Below are positions 1-9,183 of a DNA stretch of 64,000 bases, piece after piece; positions within the stretch are counted from its first letter, which is position 1, and each line of letters begins with the position of its first letter. The stretch is from Gammaproteobacteria bacterium. GTDB lineage: Bacteria; Pseudomonadota; Gammaproteobacteria; Steroidobacterales; GCA-2729495. Below the pieces are notes generated by a model. It did no database searches and was not told the origin of the DNA. It saw only the letters and a program-made list of their open reading frames with translations. Both the position numbers and the translations under genes were made by a program. Location: contig QUBU01000012.1 in assembly GCA_014337915.1 (NCBI GenBank), positions 29,915-93,914 of the forward strand, written 5' to 3'.

Positions 1-3000
1 CCGACCTCCATGGCGGTCTGGCGCACCAGGCGCGCCAGGCGCGGGCCGTGCTGGTGGAACGGCACCATGCGGGTGCGCATCAGGCCATCCTGCAACTCGG
101 TCGCCGTGCGCGCCTGCTGCACCAGCAGTGCTTCGGTGTCCCGCGCCATGTTCTGCAGCAGGTCCTTGAGGCTGTTCACGTCGGTGGTCGTTTCCGCCAG
201 GCTGCGCGACAGCTGCTGGATGGTCGAATAGCGGTCGAGTTCCAGCGGGTCGAAGTCACCGCGGCCGCCGCCGTCGTCCTGGTGGCGGAAGAGGATCTGC
301 GCCTCGGTCTCCAGCTCCAGCTTGCGCAGCTGCTCGCGCAGGCGCACCACGGTCGCACCGAGCTCCTCGAGGTTGAACTGGATCAGGTTCACCTGCTGGC
401 TGAGCCGCGACTGGAAGATGCTGATCTCGCCCGCATTGTTGAGCAGCTGGTCGAGCAGCAGCGAATCCACGCGTGCGGTCTCGCGGCGCTCGGCGGCCGG
501 CAGGCGCGCCGCCGTGGATTCCGCCGCCTCCGCGGCCAGCGGGACCCGGCCGGCCTGCGCGGCGGCGGGCTGCTCGAGCTCGCGCGCCAGCTCGCTGATA
601 CGCTCGAGGGCCGGCAGACTGATTTCGGGCAGTGCCGGCGCGGGCACCGGCTCCGGTTCCGGCGCAACCAGTGGCACGACCGGGGCGGGCTCGGGTTCCG
701 GCTCGACCGGCGGCGCTGCCGCAGCTGCGGGCGGTACCTCCGCCAGCGCCTCGGGATGCGCTGCTTCCGGCAGGACCGGCGCAGCCGGCGTGGCCGGCGC
801 CATCTCCGCTGGAGGTGGCGGCACAGGCATGCTCGGCGCCGGCACCACGGATGGGGCCTCTTCCGCGGACAGCGCTGCGCGCACCCGCGCTGCCAGCTGC
901 GGGGCCAGCCGCTGCTGCTCGCCCGTCATGACATCCTCGCGCAGGCGATGCAGTTCGTCGAGGCTCGCCTGCAGCAGCTCGCTGAACGCCGGGCTGCGCG
1001 GGATCAGGCCTTCCCCGACCCGGATAAGCAGCGTCTCCAGGTCGTGGCTGAAGGCGCCCATGATGCCGAGTCCGGCCATGCGGGCGCCGCCCTTCAGCGT
1101 GTGCAGGTAACGCTGCAGGTCGGCCATCGCCTGCTCGTCGCCGGCCCCGCCGCGGTTCTCTGCCAGGCGGGCGACGGCGGCATCGGCGGACTCCAGCAAC
1201 TCGGCCGCCTCCTCGGCGAAGATCGCCGCGATCTCGGGGTCATAGGGCAACGCGGGAGCTGCGGATGCAGGCGCGGCGGTCGCAGGGGGTTCGACCGGCT
1301 CGACTGGCTCGATTGGCTCGATCGGTTCGACTGGCTCGATCGGTTCGACTGGCTCGATCGGTTCGACTGGCTCGTTGGAATCACCAGGCTCGACCGGTTC
1401 GACGAACTCGGCCAGTTCGCTGGCGGCGGGCAGTTCAGCCGTGAGCTCGATGACCTCCGGCAGCGGCAGCTCCTCGACGATGATGGAATCATCGGCCGGG
1501 GGTGCCATGGACTCGGGTTCGGGTTGCACCCCGGTCAGTTCACCGGTGCGCTCCAGCGGTTCCTGTGGCGGATGTTCGAGCGCTGCAATGTGATCGCTCA
1601 GCCGCTGCTCGAGGTCCGCGGTTTCCGGGGCCGGTCGCCAGGGCTCGGCGAGGTAGGCCAGCAGTGCCTCGATGCGGGAGGCCGCATCGCGCAGCGTCAC
1701 CACCGCCCCTGCCGGCAGGCGTGCCGGGCGCCGGTAGGCCATGCTCACCAGCGCATTCAGCGCCTCGGTCAGCGGCTGGCCCAGGCCCACGCGCGCCATG
1801 GCAAAGCTGCCATCCAGCGTGTGGCAGGAGCGATGTAGTTCCTCGGTCACGGCATAGGGCGGTGCGGCCTCGTCGCAGTGGGCGACGAACCGGCGCAGCA
1901 TTGCCAGGTGTCCACCGACTTCCCGGGTGAAGATGTCCAGCAGGACCGGATCCATGCCACCTGCTGTGGCCGTCGCGGCCACCGGTTCCGGTTCCGGCTC
2001 CGGCTCCGGCTCCAGTTCCGGGGCGGCCGGCGCCGTGGACTCCGGCTGCAAGGGCGCTGCCGGCTGCTGGATATCGGTTCCGGCAACGGCGACCAGCCGC
2101 GGCGGCTGCGCGGGTTGCGCGGCAACCGCAGCAGCTCCCGTGCCCTCCTCGGCGTCACCGGTCGCTGCCGCCTGCGGTTCAGCCAGGGCCTGGACACGGG
2201 CGAGCAGCGGCTTGAGGTCCGTGGCCGGCGCGGCCCCGACCTCCAGCTGCTCGAGCAGCGATGGCAACAGGCTGACGCAGTCCTGCAGGGTGCCCATCAG
2301 CTGCGGGCTGCGCTGGACGGTGCCATTGATGACGCGGTTGAGGAGCAGTTCGACCTTCCAGCAGAACTCGCCGATCAGGTCGGCGCCGACCATCCGGCCA
2401 CTGCCCTTCAGCGTGTGGAAGGCGCGCCGCAGGGATGCCAGCGAATTGCCATCGGCATCGTCGCGTTCCCAGGCCGCGAACGCCCGGGCGATGCCGCTGA
2501 TCTCCTCGCGCGCCTCCTCGATGAACAGCTCCAGCAGCTCCGGGTCGAGGCGTTCCGGCCCGCCGCTGAAAACCACCGTCGGCGCCGGTGGCGGCCGGGT
2601 TGCGGCCGGCGGGAGCATGGCGGGACCCGGAATGACCTGCGTGGCCTCGTGCCCGGCAGGTGCCGCGGCCACCGTTTCGGCGGCATCCAGCCCCGCTGCA
2701 TGCTCCAGCGCCGCCTCGGCTCCCTCGACGGGCGCGGCCTGCGCGAGGCCCTCGAGGCAGCGCTCGGCGTTGTCGAGCATGTAGTGCGGTTCGCTGCGCC
2801 CGGCCTGCAGGGTTTCCAGGTAGTACTCCAGGGCCACGGTTGCATCGGCCAGCCGGTCCAGGCGTACACGCTCCGCGCGTCCCTGCCCCTGGCCGAGTAC
2901 GCCGCGGATGGCGCGTTGCAGGCCGCCGACCACGCCGGCAGCCCGCTCCTTGCCGAGCATCAGCAAGCCGGCGGTGATGCCCTGGAGCTGCTCCGGCACG

Positions 3001-4439
3001 GCGTCCATCGCCGCAGCGTCGCCACCCCGGTCGGTGATCTGGGTGATGGCTTCCTTCACACGCGCGAGATTCACCAGGCACTCGCGCATGACGGCCGGGG
3101 TCACCTGGCTGAGGTCGGCGCCGGTTTCCCGCGGCGTATCCGCGGCGGCGGCCACCGGCTCGCCGGCGCGTGGCGCGATCATGCCGATGAGGTCGGCCTC
3201 GAGCCGATCCTCGACGCCGAGCAGTGCGGCGGCAATGCCCACGAGGGCGGACTCCTGCGGCCGGCGGCCGTGGGAGATCAGCTCCTGCAGTTCCTCGCGG
3301 CGCGTCTGCACCGCTTCGCGCAGGTCACCGAGGCCAAGCACCCCCAGGGTATCGCCGATCTTCTTCAGCAGCTCCAGCTGCGGCGCGAGTTCTTCGACCC
3401 GCTCCATGCCGGTGCGCACGAAGATGTCCAGTACGTCCTTCACGCGCCCAAGATCCTCGCGGATCGCCTGGGCCACGGTCTGCATCAGCTTGACGCTGGG
3501 CGCCGACAGGCTCTGGCGCGCCTCTTCGACCTGCGCATCGCCCGGCACCAGCTCGGAGAGATTGAAGGCGGCGCGGATGGCAGTGGCGCGGGGGCCGCTG
3601 CTGCGGGACCGTGCCACGTAATAAAGCAGGTTGTTGACGAGCTCCGTCGGCGGCACCTTGGCGAACTGGGCCTCGCCCAGCGTGCGCAGGCGCTTCATCT
3701 CCCGGTCTACCTGGCCCATCAGGCGCTTGAGCGAAACGCTGGTCTCCAGTCCCCCGTCCAGCAGGACCTCGATGATGCCGGCAGCCACCCACCAGAGGTG
3801 ATGGACCTGCTCGGTGGCGGCGGCACTCTCCAGGCGCTCCACGACGCCGGCCATCTGGCGCAGGCTGGCCTCCGGCTCATCACCACGGATCCACCCGAGC
3901 AGTGCCAGCTGGAAACGCGGGCGCAGCTCGCCCGCCAGGCGCATGAGATCCTCGCCGTCGGGCCGGGCGCGGGGCAGCTGGCTGGTCGCCCGCGGGTCGC
4001 CACCGACGTTGAGGAGCAGCAGCGTGCTCTCCGAAAGCAGTGGCCGCCCCCGGGCGGCACGCAGGTCGTTGAGCAGCGGCAGCAGCACCAGCGGGATATC
4101 GCGGCCGCCATTGAGCACCCGCTCCACGTAGGCCGGCAGCTGCACGGCGGAGCGCATCAGCGCCTCGAGCGGTTCCTCGGCGCCACCATCGCGGCGCTTC
4201 AGTCTGGCCAGGTAGGCACAGGTCTGCTCCATCTCCTCGGCCAGCAGGCTGGCGCCGTGGGTCTCCGTCATGCGCAGCACACCGCGCGCGGTGTGCAGCA
4301 GGGAGGCCACGCGCTCCAGTGCCTGGGAGCCGCCGTCGCCCTCGGCGAACTGCTCGAGCACCACGCGCGCATCGTTGAGCGTGACCGCCAGCTCGTCGCT
4401 GACGATCTGCAGCGATGCCTGTGGAATCGCGGTGTTCAT
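1..4439 (-). CDS. chpA: ChpA-type hybrid chemotaxis histidine kinase, N-terminal 1479 residues (runs off left edge)
   Basis: This is the CheA-like kinase of the type IV pilus chemosensory (Pil-Chp) system, which controls twitching motility and cAMP in Pseudomonas. The ATG at 4439 opens a frame that stays open to base 1. Several histidine phosphotransfer domains are visible. A degenerate one has His49 in LHTARG. Clear ones have His675 (FHTLKGSGRM), His873 (CHTLDGS) and His1113 (LHTLKGGARM). Ala/Pro/Glu-rich linkers separate them, one built of EPVEPIEP repeats. A CheA dimerisation-like helix begins near residue 1315 (LLLDQLLNNAGEIS). The ATPase, CheW-like and receiver domains expected at the C-terminus lie outside the window. 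pilJ ends 29 bases upstream, so chpA is the last visible gene of a pilGHIJ-chpA operon. The family assignment is firm; the exact Hpt count is not. Confidence 0.93.
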   Translation of the reverse strand, partial: MNTAIPQASLQIVSDELAVTLNDARVVLEQFAEGDGGSQALERVASLLHTARGVLRMTETHGASLLAEEMEQTCAYLARLKRRDGGAEEPLEALMRSAVQLPAYVERVLNGGRDIPLVLLPLLNDLRAARGRPLLSESTLLLLNVGGDPRATSQLPRARPDGEDLMRLAGELRPRFQLALLGWIRGDEPEASLRQMAGVVERLESAAATEQVHHLWWVAAGIIEVLLDGGLETSVSLKRLMGQVDREMKRLRTLGEAQFAKVPPTELVNNLLYYVARSRSSGPRATAIRAAFNLSELVPGDAQVEEARQSLSAPSVKLMQTVAQAIREDLGRVKDVLDIFVRTGMERVEELAPQLELLKKIGDTLGVLGLGDLREAVQTRREELQELISHGRRPQESALVGIAAALLGVEDRLEADLIGMIAPRAGEPVAAAADTPRETGADLSQVTPAVMRECLVNLARVKEAITQITDRGGDAAAMDAVPEQLQGITAGLLMLGKERAAGVVGGLQRAIRGVLGQGQGRAERVRLDRLADATVALEYYLETLQAGRSEPHYMLDNAERCLEGLAQAAPVEGAEAALEHAAGLDAAETVAAAPAGHEATQVIPGPAMLPPAATRPPPAPTVVFSGGPERLDPELLELFIEEAREEISGIARAFAAWERDDADGNSLASLRRAFHTLKGSGRMVGADLIGEFCWKVELLLNRVINGTVQRSPQLMGTLQDCVSLLPSLLEQLEVGAAPATDLKPLLARVQALAEPQAAATGDAEEGTGAAAVAAQPAQPPRLVAVAGTDIQQPAAPLQPESTAPAAPELEPEPEPEPEPVAATATAGGMDPVLLDIFTREVGGHLAMLRRFVAHCDEAAPPYAVTEELHRSCHTLDGSFAMARVGLGQPLTEALNALVSMAYRRPARLPAGAVVTLRDAASRIEALLAYLAEPWRPAPETADLEQRLSDHIAALEHPPQEPLERTGELTGVQPEPESMAPPADDSIIVEELPLPEVIELTAELPAASELAEFVEPVEPGDSNEPVEPIEPVEPIEPVEPIEPIEPVEPVEPPATAAPASAAPALPYDPEIAAIFAEEAAELLESADAAVARLAENRGGAGDEQAMADLQRYLHTLKGGARMAGLGIMGAFSHDLETLLIRVGEGLIPRSPAFSELLQASLDELHRLREDVMTGEQQRLAPQLAARVRAALSAEEAPSVVPAPSMPVPPPPAEMAPATPAAPVLPEAAHPEALAEVPPAAAAAPPVEPEPEPAPVVPLVAPEPEPVPAPALPEISLPALERISELARELEQPAAAQAGRVPLAAEAAESTAARLPAAERRETARVDSLLLDQLLNNAGEISIFQSRLSQQVNLIQFNLEELGATVVRLREQLRKLELETEAQILFRHQDDGGGRGDFDPLELDRYSTIQQLSRSLAETTTDVNSLKDLLQNMARDTEALLVQQARTATELQDGLMRTRMVPFHQHGPRLARLVRQTAMEV
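1288..1376. repeat. 18-bp tandem repeat inside chpA
   Basis: Three perfect copies of an 18-base unit (1321-1338, 1339-1356, 1357-1374) follow about two degenerate copies at 1288-1320. On the coding strand they give a (Glu-Pro-Val/Ile)n linker between two Hpt regions of ChpA. Eighteen is a multiple of three, so gain or loss of units would change linker length without a frameshift. Confidence 0.85.
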
Positions 4440-4468
4440 GGCGGGGCGGGGTGCCGCGGAGCCTGCCG

Positions 4469-6484
4469 TCAGGCCGTGCGCTTGCCGATGACGCGCAGCC
4501 CCCGTTCACCGTAAGCACCGGCCTCGGCGCCGGGCGCCGCCGGGCGCGGTTCCGGCCCGCGGCCACGACGTGCATCCAGCGCCCCGGCCGGCAGCCGGAA
4601 GCCGGCCACCGAGCGGCGCAGCTGCGCTGCCAGCGCGGCCAGCTTGCTGATCGACTCGCGGGTGTTGCTGGTGCCGGACGCCGTCTGCGAGTTGATCTGC
4701 TGCAGCAGCTCGACGATGCGGATCACCGCGGCCGCGGCACCCGCCTGTTCCCGCGCCGAATTGGAAATGTTCTGCACCAGGCTGGCAATCTGGCTGGAGA
4801 CCTGCTCGATCTCCTCCAGCGCGGCTCCGGCATTCTCGGCAAGCAGCGCACCGCCCACTACATCGGTGGTGCTGCGCTCCATGGAGACGATCGCTTCGTT
4901 GGTATCGGCCTGGATGGTGCGCACCAGCACTTCGATCTGCTTGGTCGCGTTGGCTGAGCGCTCCGCCAGGCGCTGGACCTCGTCGGCCACTACCGCGAAG
5001 CCACGGCCAGCCTCGCCGGCCATCGAGGCCTGGATGGAGGCGTTCAGTGCCAGGATGTTGGTCTGGTCGGCGATGTCATTGATGAGCTCGACGATGTTGC
5101 CGATCTCCTGCGAGCTCTCGCCGAGCCGCTTGATGCGCTTGGAGGTGTCCTGGATGGTCTCGCGGATGGCGTTCATGCCCTCGATGGTACGGCGCACCGC
5201 CTCGCCGCCCTTGTGGGCGACATCCACCGAGTGCCGCGCCACGTCGGAGGAGCGCTCGGCGTCGCCAGAGACCTCCTCGATGGAGCCGACCATGCGGCTG
5301 ATCGCCTGCGAGGCGGAGTCCACCTGCTTGGACTGTGCCTCGCTGGCCTGCCCCAGCTGTGCCGCGGTGCTTTCCGCGCTACGCGCCGCCCCGTCCAGCA
5401 GGATGGCACTCTCGTTGATGGTGGTGACCAGCTCGCGCAGCGCCTCCACCGCATAGTTGATGGAATCGGCGATAGCGCCGGTGATGTCCTCGGTCACCGT
5501 GGCCTGCACGGTCAGGTCACCGTCGGCAAGGCTCGACAGCTCGTCGAGCAGGCGCAGGATCGCCTGCTGGTTACGGTCCGCCTGGTCGCTGGCCAGCTGC
5601 ACCGCTGCGGCGGGTGGCGCCTGGAAGGCCACCCAGGCCAGCATCACGAGGATCACCGCGGCCAGCACCAGCAGCCCGATCACCAGCACCTGGCGGGCCG
5701 GCACCCCGGCGGCGCCCGCCTCGGCGGCCGGTACGCCCACCAGGCGCAGGGCAACCTGGTCCAGCTGGCGAGAAGCCTGCGCGATCAGGTCGAGCCGGTC
5801 ACCGAGGGCGCGGGCATCGCGCACGCGGGTAAACACTTTGTCGCGCGCGCTGGCCAGGCGCCCCAGCGCTTCCACGGCCCGCGACCCGCCCACTGCCTTG
5901 AGGTTGAGATCCGGGTCACCGTTCTGCAGGCCGAGGATGATCTGCGCCACGTCGATCTCGGTCTGGCCGAGCGCATTGGCGATGTCGGTCGGCTTGCCGG
6001 GGCCGCCCACCAGCGCCCGTACCTGCGGCACGATGCCTGCGACGATGGTCTCGAGCCGCTGCAGTTGCGCAGCAGTGGCTGCCTGGCCGCTGGCGGCGAG
6101 CTGCAGCTCCCCGACTTCGCGGCGCAGCGCTGGCATGAGTTTCTCCAGATCCGCCACCACGGCGTAGGCGCCGAGGATTTCCGGCCGTCCCTTGCTGATG
6201 ATGGCGGCATTGGCCCGCACCTGGCCCGCCAGCGGATCGGCATCGTTCGCGCCCGCGGCGCCGAGCTGCGCCACGCTGCGCGCCAGTGCGTCGAAGGCCT
6301 GCGGCATGCCGCGCATGGCCTCGCGCGCCTGCAGGACAGCCGCCTGGAGCTCGGCATCGGCACCCGCCGCTGCACCCGGGACTCCCGGTCCCTTGAGCAC
6401 CAGCGCCATGGCGCCCACCAGCGACAGGAACAGGCACAGAGCGAGGATGACCAGATTCCGGGAGCGGTTGCTGCTGTTGAACAT
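4469..6484 (-). CDS. pilJ: PilJ, type IV pilus methyl-accepting chemotaxis protein
   Basis: This is the inner-membrane chemoreceptor of the Pil-Chp system, 671 aa. Transmembrane segment 1 is at about residues 10-30 and segment 2 at about 262-284, with a periplasmic PilJ-type domain between. A cytoplasmic signalling coiled coil follows, with the conserved MCP hairpin tip (GEAGRGFAVVADEV) near residue 490. I chose the ATG at 6484 (MFNSSNRS) because GGAGGA lies 10 bases before it; an in-frame TTG at 6502 has no better signal and would place that Shine-Dalgarno inside the gene. It lies between pilI (89 bases upstream) and chpA. No CheR-type methyltransferase gene (pilK) follows it here. Confidence 0.93.
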   Translation of the reverse strand: MFNSSNRSRNLVILALCLFLSLVGAMALVLKGPGVPGAAAGADAELQAAVLQAREAMRGMPQAFDALARSVAQLGAAGANDADPLAGQVRANAAIISKGRPEILGAYAVVADLEKLMPALRREVGELQLAASGQAATAAQLQRLETIVAGIVPQVRALVGGPGKPTDIANALGQTEIDVAQIILGLQNGDPDLNLKAVGGSRAVEALGRLASARDKVFTRVRDARALGDRLDLIAQASRQLDQVALRLVGVPAAEAGAAGVPARQVLVIGLLVLAAVILVMLAWVAFQAPPAAAVQLASDQADRNQQAILRLLDELSSLADGDLTVQATVTEDITGAIADSINYAVEALRELVTTINESAILLDGAARSAESTAAQLGQASEAQSKQVDSASQAISRMVGSIEEVSGDAERSSDVARHSVDVAHKGGEAVRRTIEGMNAIRETIQDTSKRIKRLGESSQEIGNIVELINDIADQTNILALNASIQASMAGEAGRGFAVVADEVQRLAERSANATKQIEVLVRTIQADTNEAIVSMERSTTDVVGGALLAENAGAALEEIEQVSSQIASLVQNISNSAREQAGAAAAVIRIVELLQQINSQTASGTSNTRESISKLAALAAQLRRSVAGFRLPAGALDARRGRGPEPRPAAPGAEAGAYGERGLRVIGKRTA

Positions 6485-6572
6485 GTCTGCTGCGTCCTCC
6501 AAACGGGGCGCGGCCAGCGCGCCACTCCTGTCGTCTTTTTATATATGCCGCGGGTTGCGCCTGCAGCCCCGG

Positions 6573-7145
6573 CTAGTCCTCTGCGGCCCTCTGGAACTCG
6601 CGGCTCTGCAGGAGCTTCTCCACCCGCAGCACCGGCCAGACCTCGAGGCCGCGGCGATAGGCACCGTCCAGGTAGCGGTCCGCACGGATCGCGGTCTGCG
6701 GCGTTTCGCTGACATGCTCGCGCTGCAGGAACCGGCGAAAGCCATACACTTCATCCACCACCAGGCCCACCGGGAACTCGTTGCTGTTGGCCACCAGCAC
6801 GCGCGCGGCGCGCTCGCCCGTGATCGCGCCGGCACCGAGGAAGCCCCGCAGATCGGCCACCGGCAGCAGGTGGCCACGGACGTTCGCCAGGCCGCGCACC
6901 CAGGACCTGGCCCCGGGCACCCGGGTCAGCGCTGGCGGCAGCATCAGTACTTCGCGGACTTCCTCCCGCGCGACGACAAAGCGTTCGTTGCCGAGCCGCA
7001 GGCCGATCCCTACCCACTCCTCACCGCTGACATCATCGCCGGGACCGCCGGTCAGTGCCACCCGTGAGCGCCGCTCGATCTCACGCAGCAGCTCGAAGGG
7101 ATGTTCCCTGAGGGTCCGCAGCCCGGTGCCCGCCGACGTCGTCAC
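6573..7145 (-). CDS. pilI: PilI, CheW-like coupling protein
   Basis: This 190-aa CheW-domain adaptor should link the receptor PilJ to the kinase ChpA. CheW-fold features include the segment around VGIGLRLGNERFVVAREEV near residue 50 and a central VRGLANVRGHLLPVADLR strand-loop near residue 90. The latter resembles the CheW receptor/kinase-binding core. The start is a GTG at 7145, ten bases after the pilH stop, with only a weak ribosome-binding site, so it is probably translated by coupling to pilH. The identity rests on the CheW fold and its position in the pilG-H-I-J-chpA order. Confidence 0.9.
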   Translation of the reverse strand: MTTSAGTGLRTLREHPFELLREIERRSRVALTGGPGDDVSGEEWVGIGLRLGNERFVVAREEVREVLMLPPALTRVPGARSWVRGLANVRGHLLPVADLRGFLGAGAITGERAARVLVANSNEFPVGLVVDEVYGFRRFLQREHVSETPQTAIRADRYLDGAYRRGLEVWPVLRVEKLLQSREFQRAAED

Positions 7146-7155
7146 GATGGCCGGA

Positions 7156-7521
7156 TCACGACTTGATGTTGGCCCTTACTGCCGCCACCAGTTCGTCGTC
7201 CCCCACAGGCTTGGTGATGAAACTGACCGCGCCCTGGCGCAGTCCCCAGATCCGGTCCGTCTCCTGGTGCTTGGAGGTCACGATCACCACCGGGATGGAG
7301 GCCGTGGCCGGATTCTTCGTCAGCTGTCGCGTGGCCTGGAAACCGTTCATGCCCGGCATGACGATGTCCATCAGGATCACGTCCGGGTGCTCGCGCTCGG
7401 CCAGCGAAATCGCCTCCTCGCCCTCGCTGGCCACCAGCGTGTCGAACCCATGGCGCTGCAGCGCCTGGGAGATCACGTGCTGATCGGTCGGCGAGTCATC
7501 AACGATGAGTACCAGCGTCAT
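7156..7521 (-). CDS. pilH: PilH-type single-domain response regulator
   Basis: This is a 121-aa stand-alone CheY-like receiver. The acidic pocket is VDDS (Asp8, Asp9), the phosphoacceptor is Asp52 in VILMDIVMPG, and the conserved Lys is in ITKPV near residue 104. There is no output domain. In P. aeruginosa PilH acts with PilG downstream of ChpA to set pilus retraction and cAMP. It is the second gene of the operon, 24 bases after pilG and 10 bases before pilI. PilG/PilH assignment follows sequence resemblance and gene order. Confidence 0.92.
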   Translation of the reverse strand: MTLVLIVDDSPTDQHVISQALQRHGFDTLVASEGEEAISLAEREHPDVILMDIVMPGMNGFQATRQLTKNPATASIPVVIVTSKHQETDRIWGLRQGAVSFITKPVGDDELVAAVRANIKS

Positions 7522-7545
7522 GGCTACGTCCTCCGGGGCTGCGCC

Positions 7546-7983
7546 TCAGCGCGCCACATGGCCCCTGATGGCCCCCAGCAGTTCGTCCTTGGTGAATGGC
7601 TTCGTCAGGTAGTGCTCCGAGCCGACGATGCGGCCACGCGCACGGTCGAACAGCCCGTCCTTCGAGGACAGCATGATCACCGGCGTATCCTTGAAGGTGC
7701 GGTTGTTCTTGATCAGCGCGCAGGTCTGGTAGCCGTCGAGGCGGGGCATCATGATGTCCACGAAGATGATGTCGGGGCGGTGGTCGGCGATCTTGGCCAG
7801 CGCATCGAAGCCGTCCACGGCCGTGTACACCTGGCAGCCTTCCTTGGAGAGCAAGGTCTCGGCCGTGCGGCGGATGGTCTTGCTGTCGTCGATGACCAGG
7901 ATCTTCAGCCCGTTCAGGTCGCCGGAACCTTCCGCAGCCACCGAGCCCTCCATGCGGGGAATCTGCTTTTGCCCTTTTAACAT
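7546..7983 (-). CDS. pilG: PilG-type single-domain response regulator
   Basis: This is a CheY-like receiver of 145 aa from the ATG at 7983. An in-frame ATG at 7953 would give 135 aa, the length I recall for P. aeruginosa PilG; neither start has a strong ribosome-binding site. Asp32/Asp33 form the acidic pocket (VIDDSKTIRRTAETLL), Asp76 is the phosphoacceptor (IIFVDIMMPRLDG), and TKPF carries the conserved Lys. The MMPRLDGYQTCALIKNN segment closely resembles known PilG. In Pseudomonas PilG acts on pilus extension and on adenylate cyclase through FimV/FimL. It is the first gene of the chp operon, divergent from gshB. Confidence 0.92.
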   Translation of the reverse strand: MLKGQKQIPRMEGSVAAEGSGDLNGLKILVIDDSKTIRRTAETLLSKEGCQVYTAVDGFDALAKIADHRPDIIFVDIMMPRLDGYQTCALIKNNRTFKDTPVIMLSSKDGLFDRARGRIVGSEHYLTKPFTKDELLGAIRGHVAR

Positions 7984-8223
7984 AACGGTTTAGGCTCATC
8001 CATGCCTGGCGCCGGGGCGACTCCCAGTCGCAGGCCGGCAGGCAGATACGACACACCCGGACGGGCATCCCGGACCCGCGCAACAGCGACCTGGTCCGGG
8101 TCCGAAAAACCCCACGCACGCACCGCCCGGATCATAACGCCGCGCTGGTGATATTTCAGCAACCGTAGGGGAGAATTGCGTTTTTGCCGCCTGCGTCACA
8201 ATTCAGGGCGAGGAGCAATCGCG
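7984..8223. promoter_or_regulatory. Divergent intergenic region between pilG and gshB
   Basis: These 240 bases contain no convincing gene. They must hold the promoters of the leftward pil-chp operon and the rightward gshB block. An AT-richer patch near 7975-7995 precedes pilG. GAGGAG ends 8 bases before the chosen gshB start. I see no clear sigma-70 hexamer pair or long palindrome. Confidence 0.5.
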
Positions 8224-9183
8224 TTGGCCAGCACCGTTCGACTCGGGATCGTCATGGATCCCATCAGCGCCATTCATCCGGCCAAGGACAGCAGCCTCGC
8301 CATGCTGCTCGAGGCCCAGTTCCGCGGGATGGACCTGTTCTACTTTGAACAGAATGACCTGCGCATCCGCAACGGCAAGGCGCTGGGCCGCGCCCGTCGC
8401 CTGCGAGTCCATGACCGCGGCGAGCACTGGTTCGATTTCCTGGGCAACGAGGATGTCGAGCTCGGCAGCCTCGATGTGATCCTGATGCGCAAGGATCCGC
8501 CCTTCGACACCGAGTACATTTACACCACCTACATCCTCGAGCGCGCCGCGGAGGACGGCGTCCTGGTGCTCAACCGCCCGGCGGCCCTGCGCGACATCAA
8601 CGAAAAGGCCTTCACCGCCTGGTTCCCGCAGTGCTGCCCCGACACGCTGATCACCCGCTCCATGGCCGAGATGCGCAGCTTCATGGCGGAACACGAGGCC
8701 ATCGTCGTCAAGCCGCTCCACGGCATGGGTGGACGTTCGATCTTCGTGGTACGCCGGGGCGACCTCAACGCCAACGTCATCTTCGAGACCCTGACAGCCT
8801 ACGAGACCCGCCATGCCATGGCCCAGCGCTACATCCCAGAGATCCGCCAGGGTGACAAGCGCATCCTGCTGGTCGACGGCGCGGCTCCCGCGCAGGTGCT
8901 GGCGCGGGTACCGGCCGCAGACGACAACCGCGGCAACCTGGTCATGGGCGCTGCCCCCGAAGTGCGCCCACTCACCGAACGCGACCGCTGGATCGTCGCC
9001 CAGGTCGGCCCGGTGCTGCGCGAGCGCGGCGTGCTCTTCGCCGGCATCGACGTGATCGGCGACTACCTCACCGAGGTCAACGTCACGAGCCCCACCGGCA
9101 TCCGCGAACTGAAGAAGTACGGCAAGGTGGATCTGGCGGCGAGGTTCCTCGATGTTGTGGTGGAGCGGCTCGCTGCGCGCTGA
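8224..9183 (+). CDS. gshB: Glutathione synthetase
   Basis: This enzyme joins gamma-glutamylcysteine and glycine with ATP to make glutathione in the cytosol. The N-terminus (RLGIVMDPI..., KDSSLAMLLEAQ) is typical of GshB. The ATP-grasp core shows IVVKPLHGMGGRSIF and the C-terminal metal/ATP loop EVNVTSPTGIREL. I chose the TTG at 8224 because GAGGAG stands 8 bases upstream and the resulting 319 aa matches the usual length (E. coli 316). No ATG or GTG lies in a suitable place; an upstream frame would add 16 unrelated residues. It overlaps the downstream apbE-like gene by 32 bases. The neighbourhood is the same as in Pseudomonas, where gshB sits next to the pil-chp operon. Confidence 0.93.
   Translation: MASTVRLGIVMDPISAIHPAKDSSLAMLLEAQFRGMDLFYFEQNDLRIRNGKALGRARRLRVHDRGEHWFDFLGNEDVELGSLDVILMRKDPPFDTEYIYTTYILERAAEDGVLVLNRPAALRDINEKAFTAWFPQCCPDTLITRSMAEMRSFMAEHEAIVVKPLHGMGGRSIFVVRRGDLNANVIFETLTAYETRHAMAQRYIPEIRQGDKRILLVDGAAPAQVLARVPAADDNRGNLVMGAAPEVRPLTERDRWIVAQVGPVLRERGVLFAGIDVIGDYLTEVNVTSPTGIRELKKYGKVDLAARFLDVVVERLAAR

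Noticed and set aside
48..4514. Long plus-strand open frames opposite chpA (596 and 878 codons).
   Set aside because: They are antisense to a well-supported ChpA with several Hpt domains; their Gln/Arg/Leu-rich translations match no family and arise from high-GC codon bias.
6485..6502. TTG at 6502 as the PilJ start.
   Set aside because: The best Shine-Dalgarno (GGAGGA) would then be inside the gene; it is well placed for the ATG at 6484.
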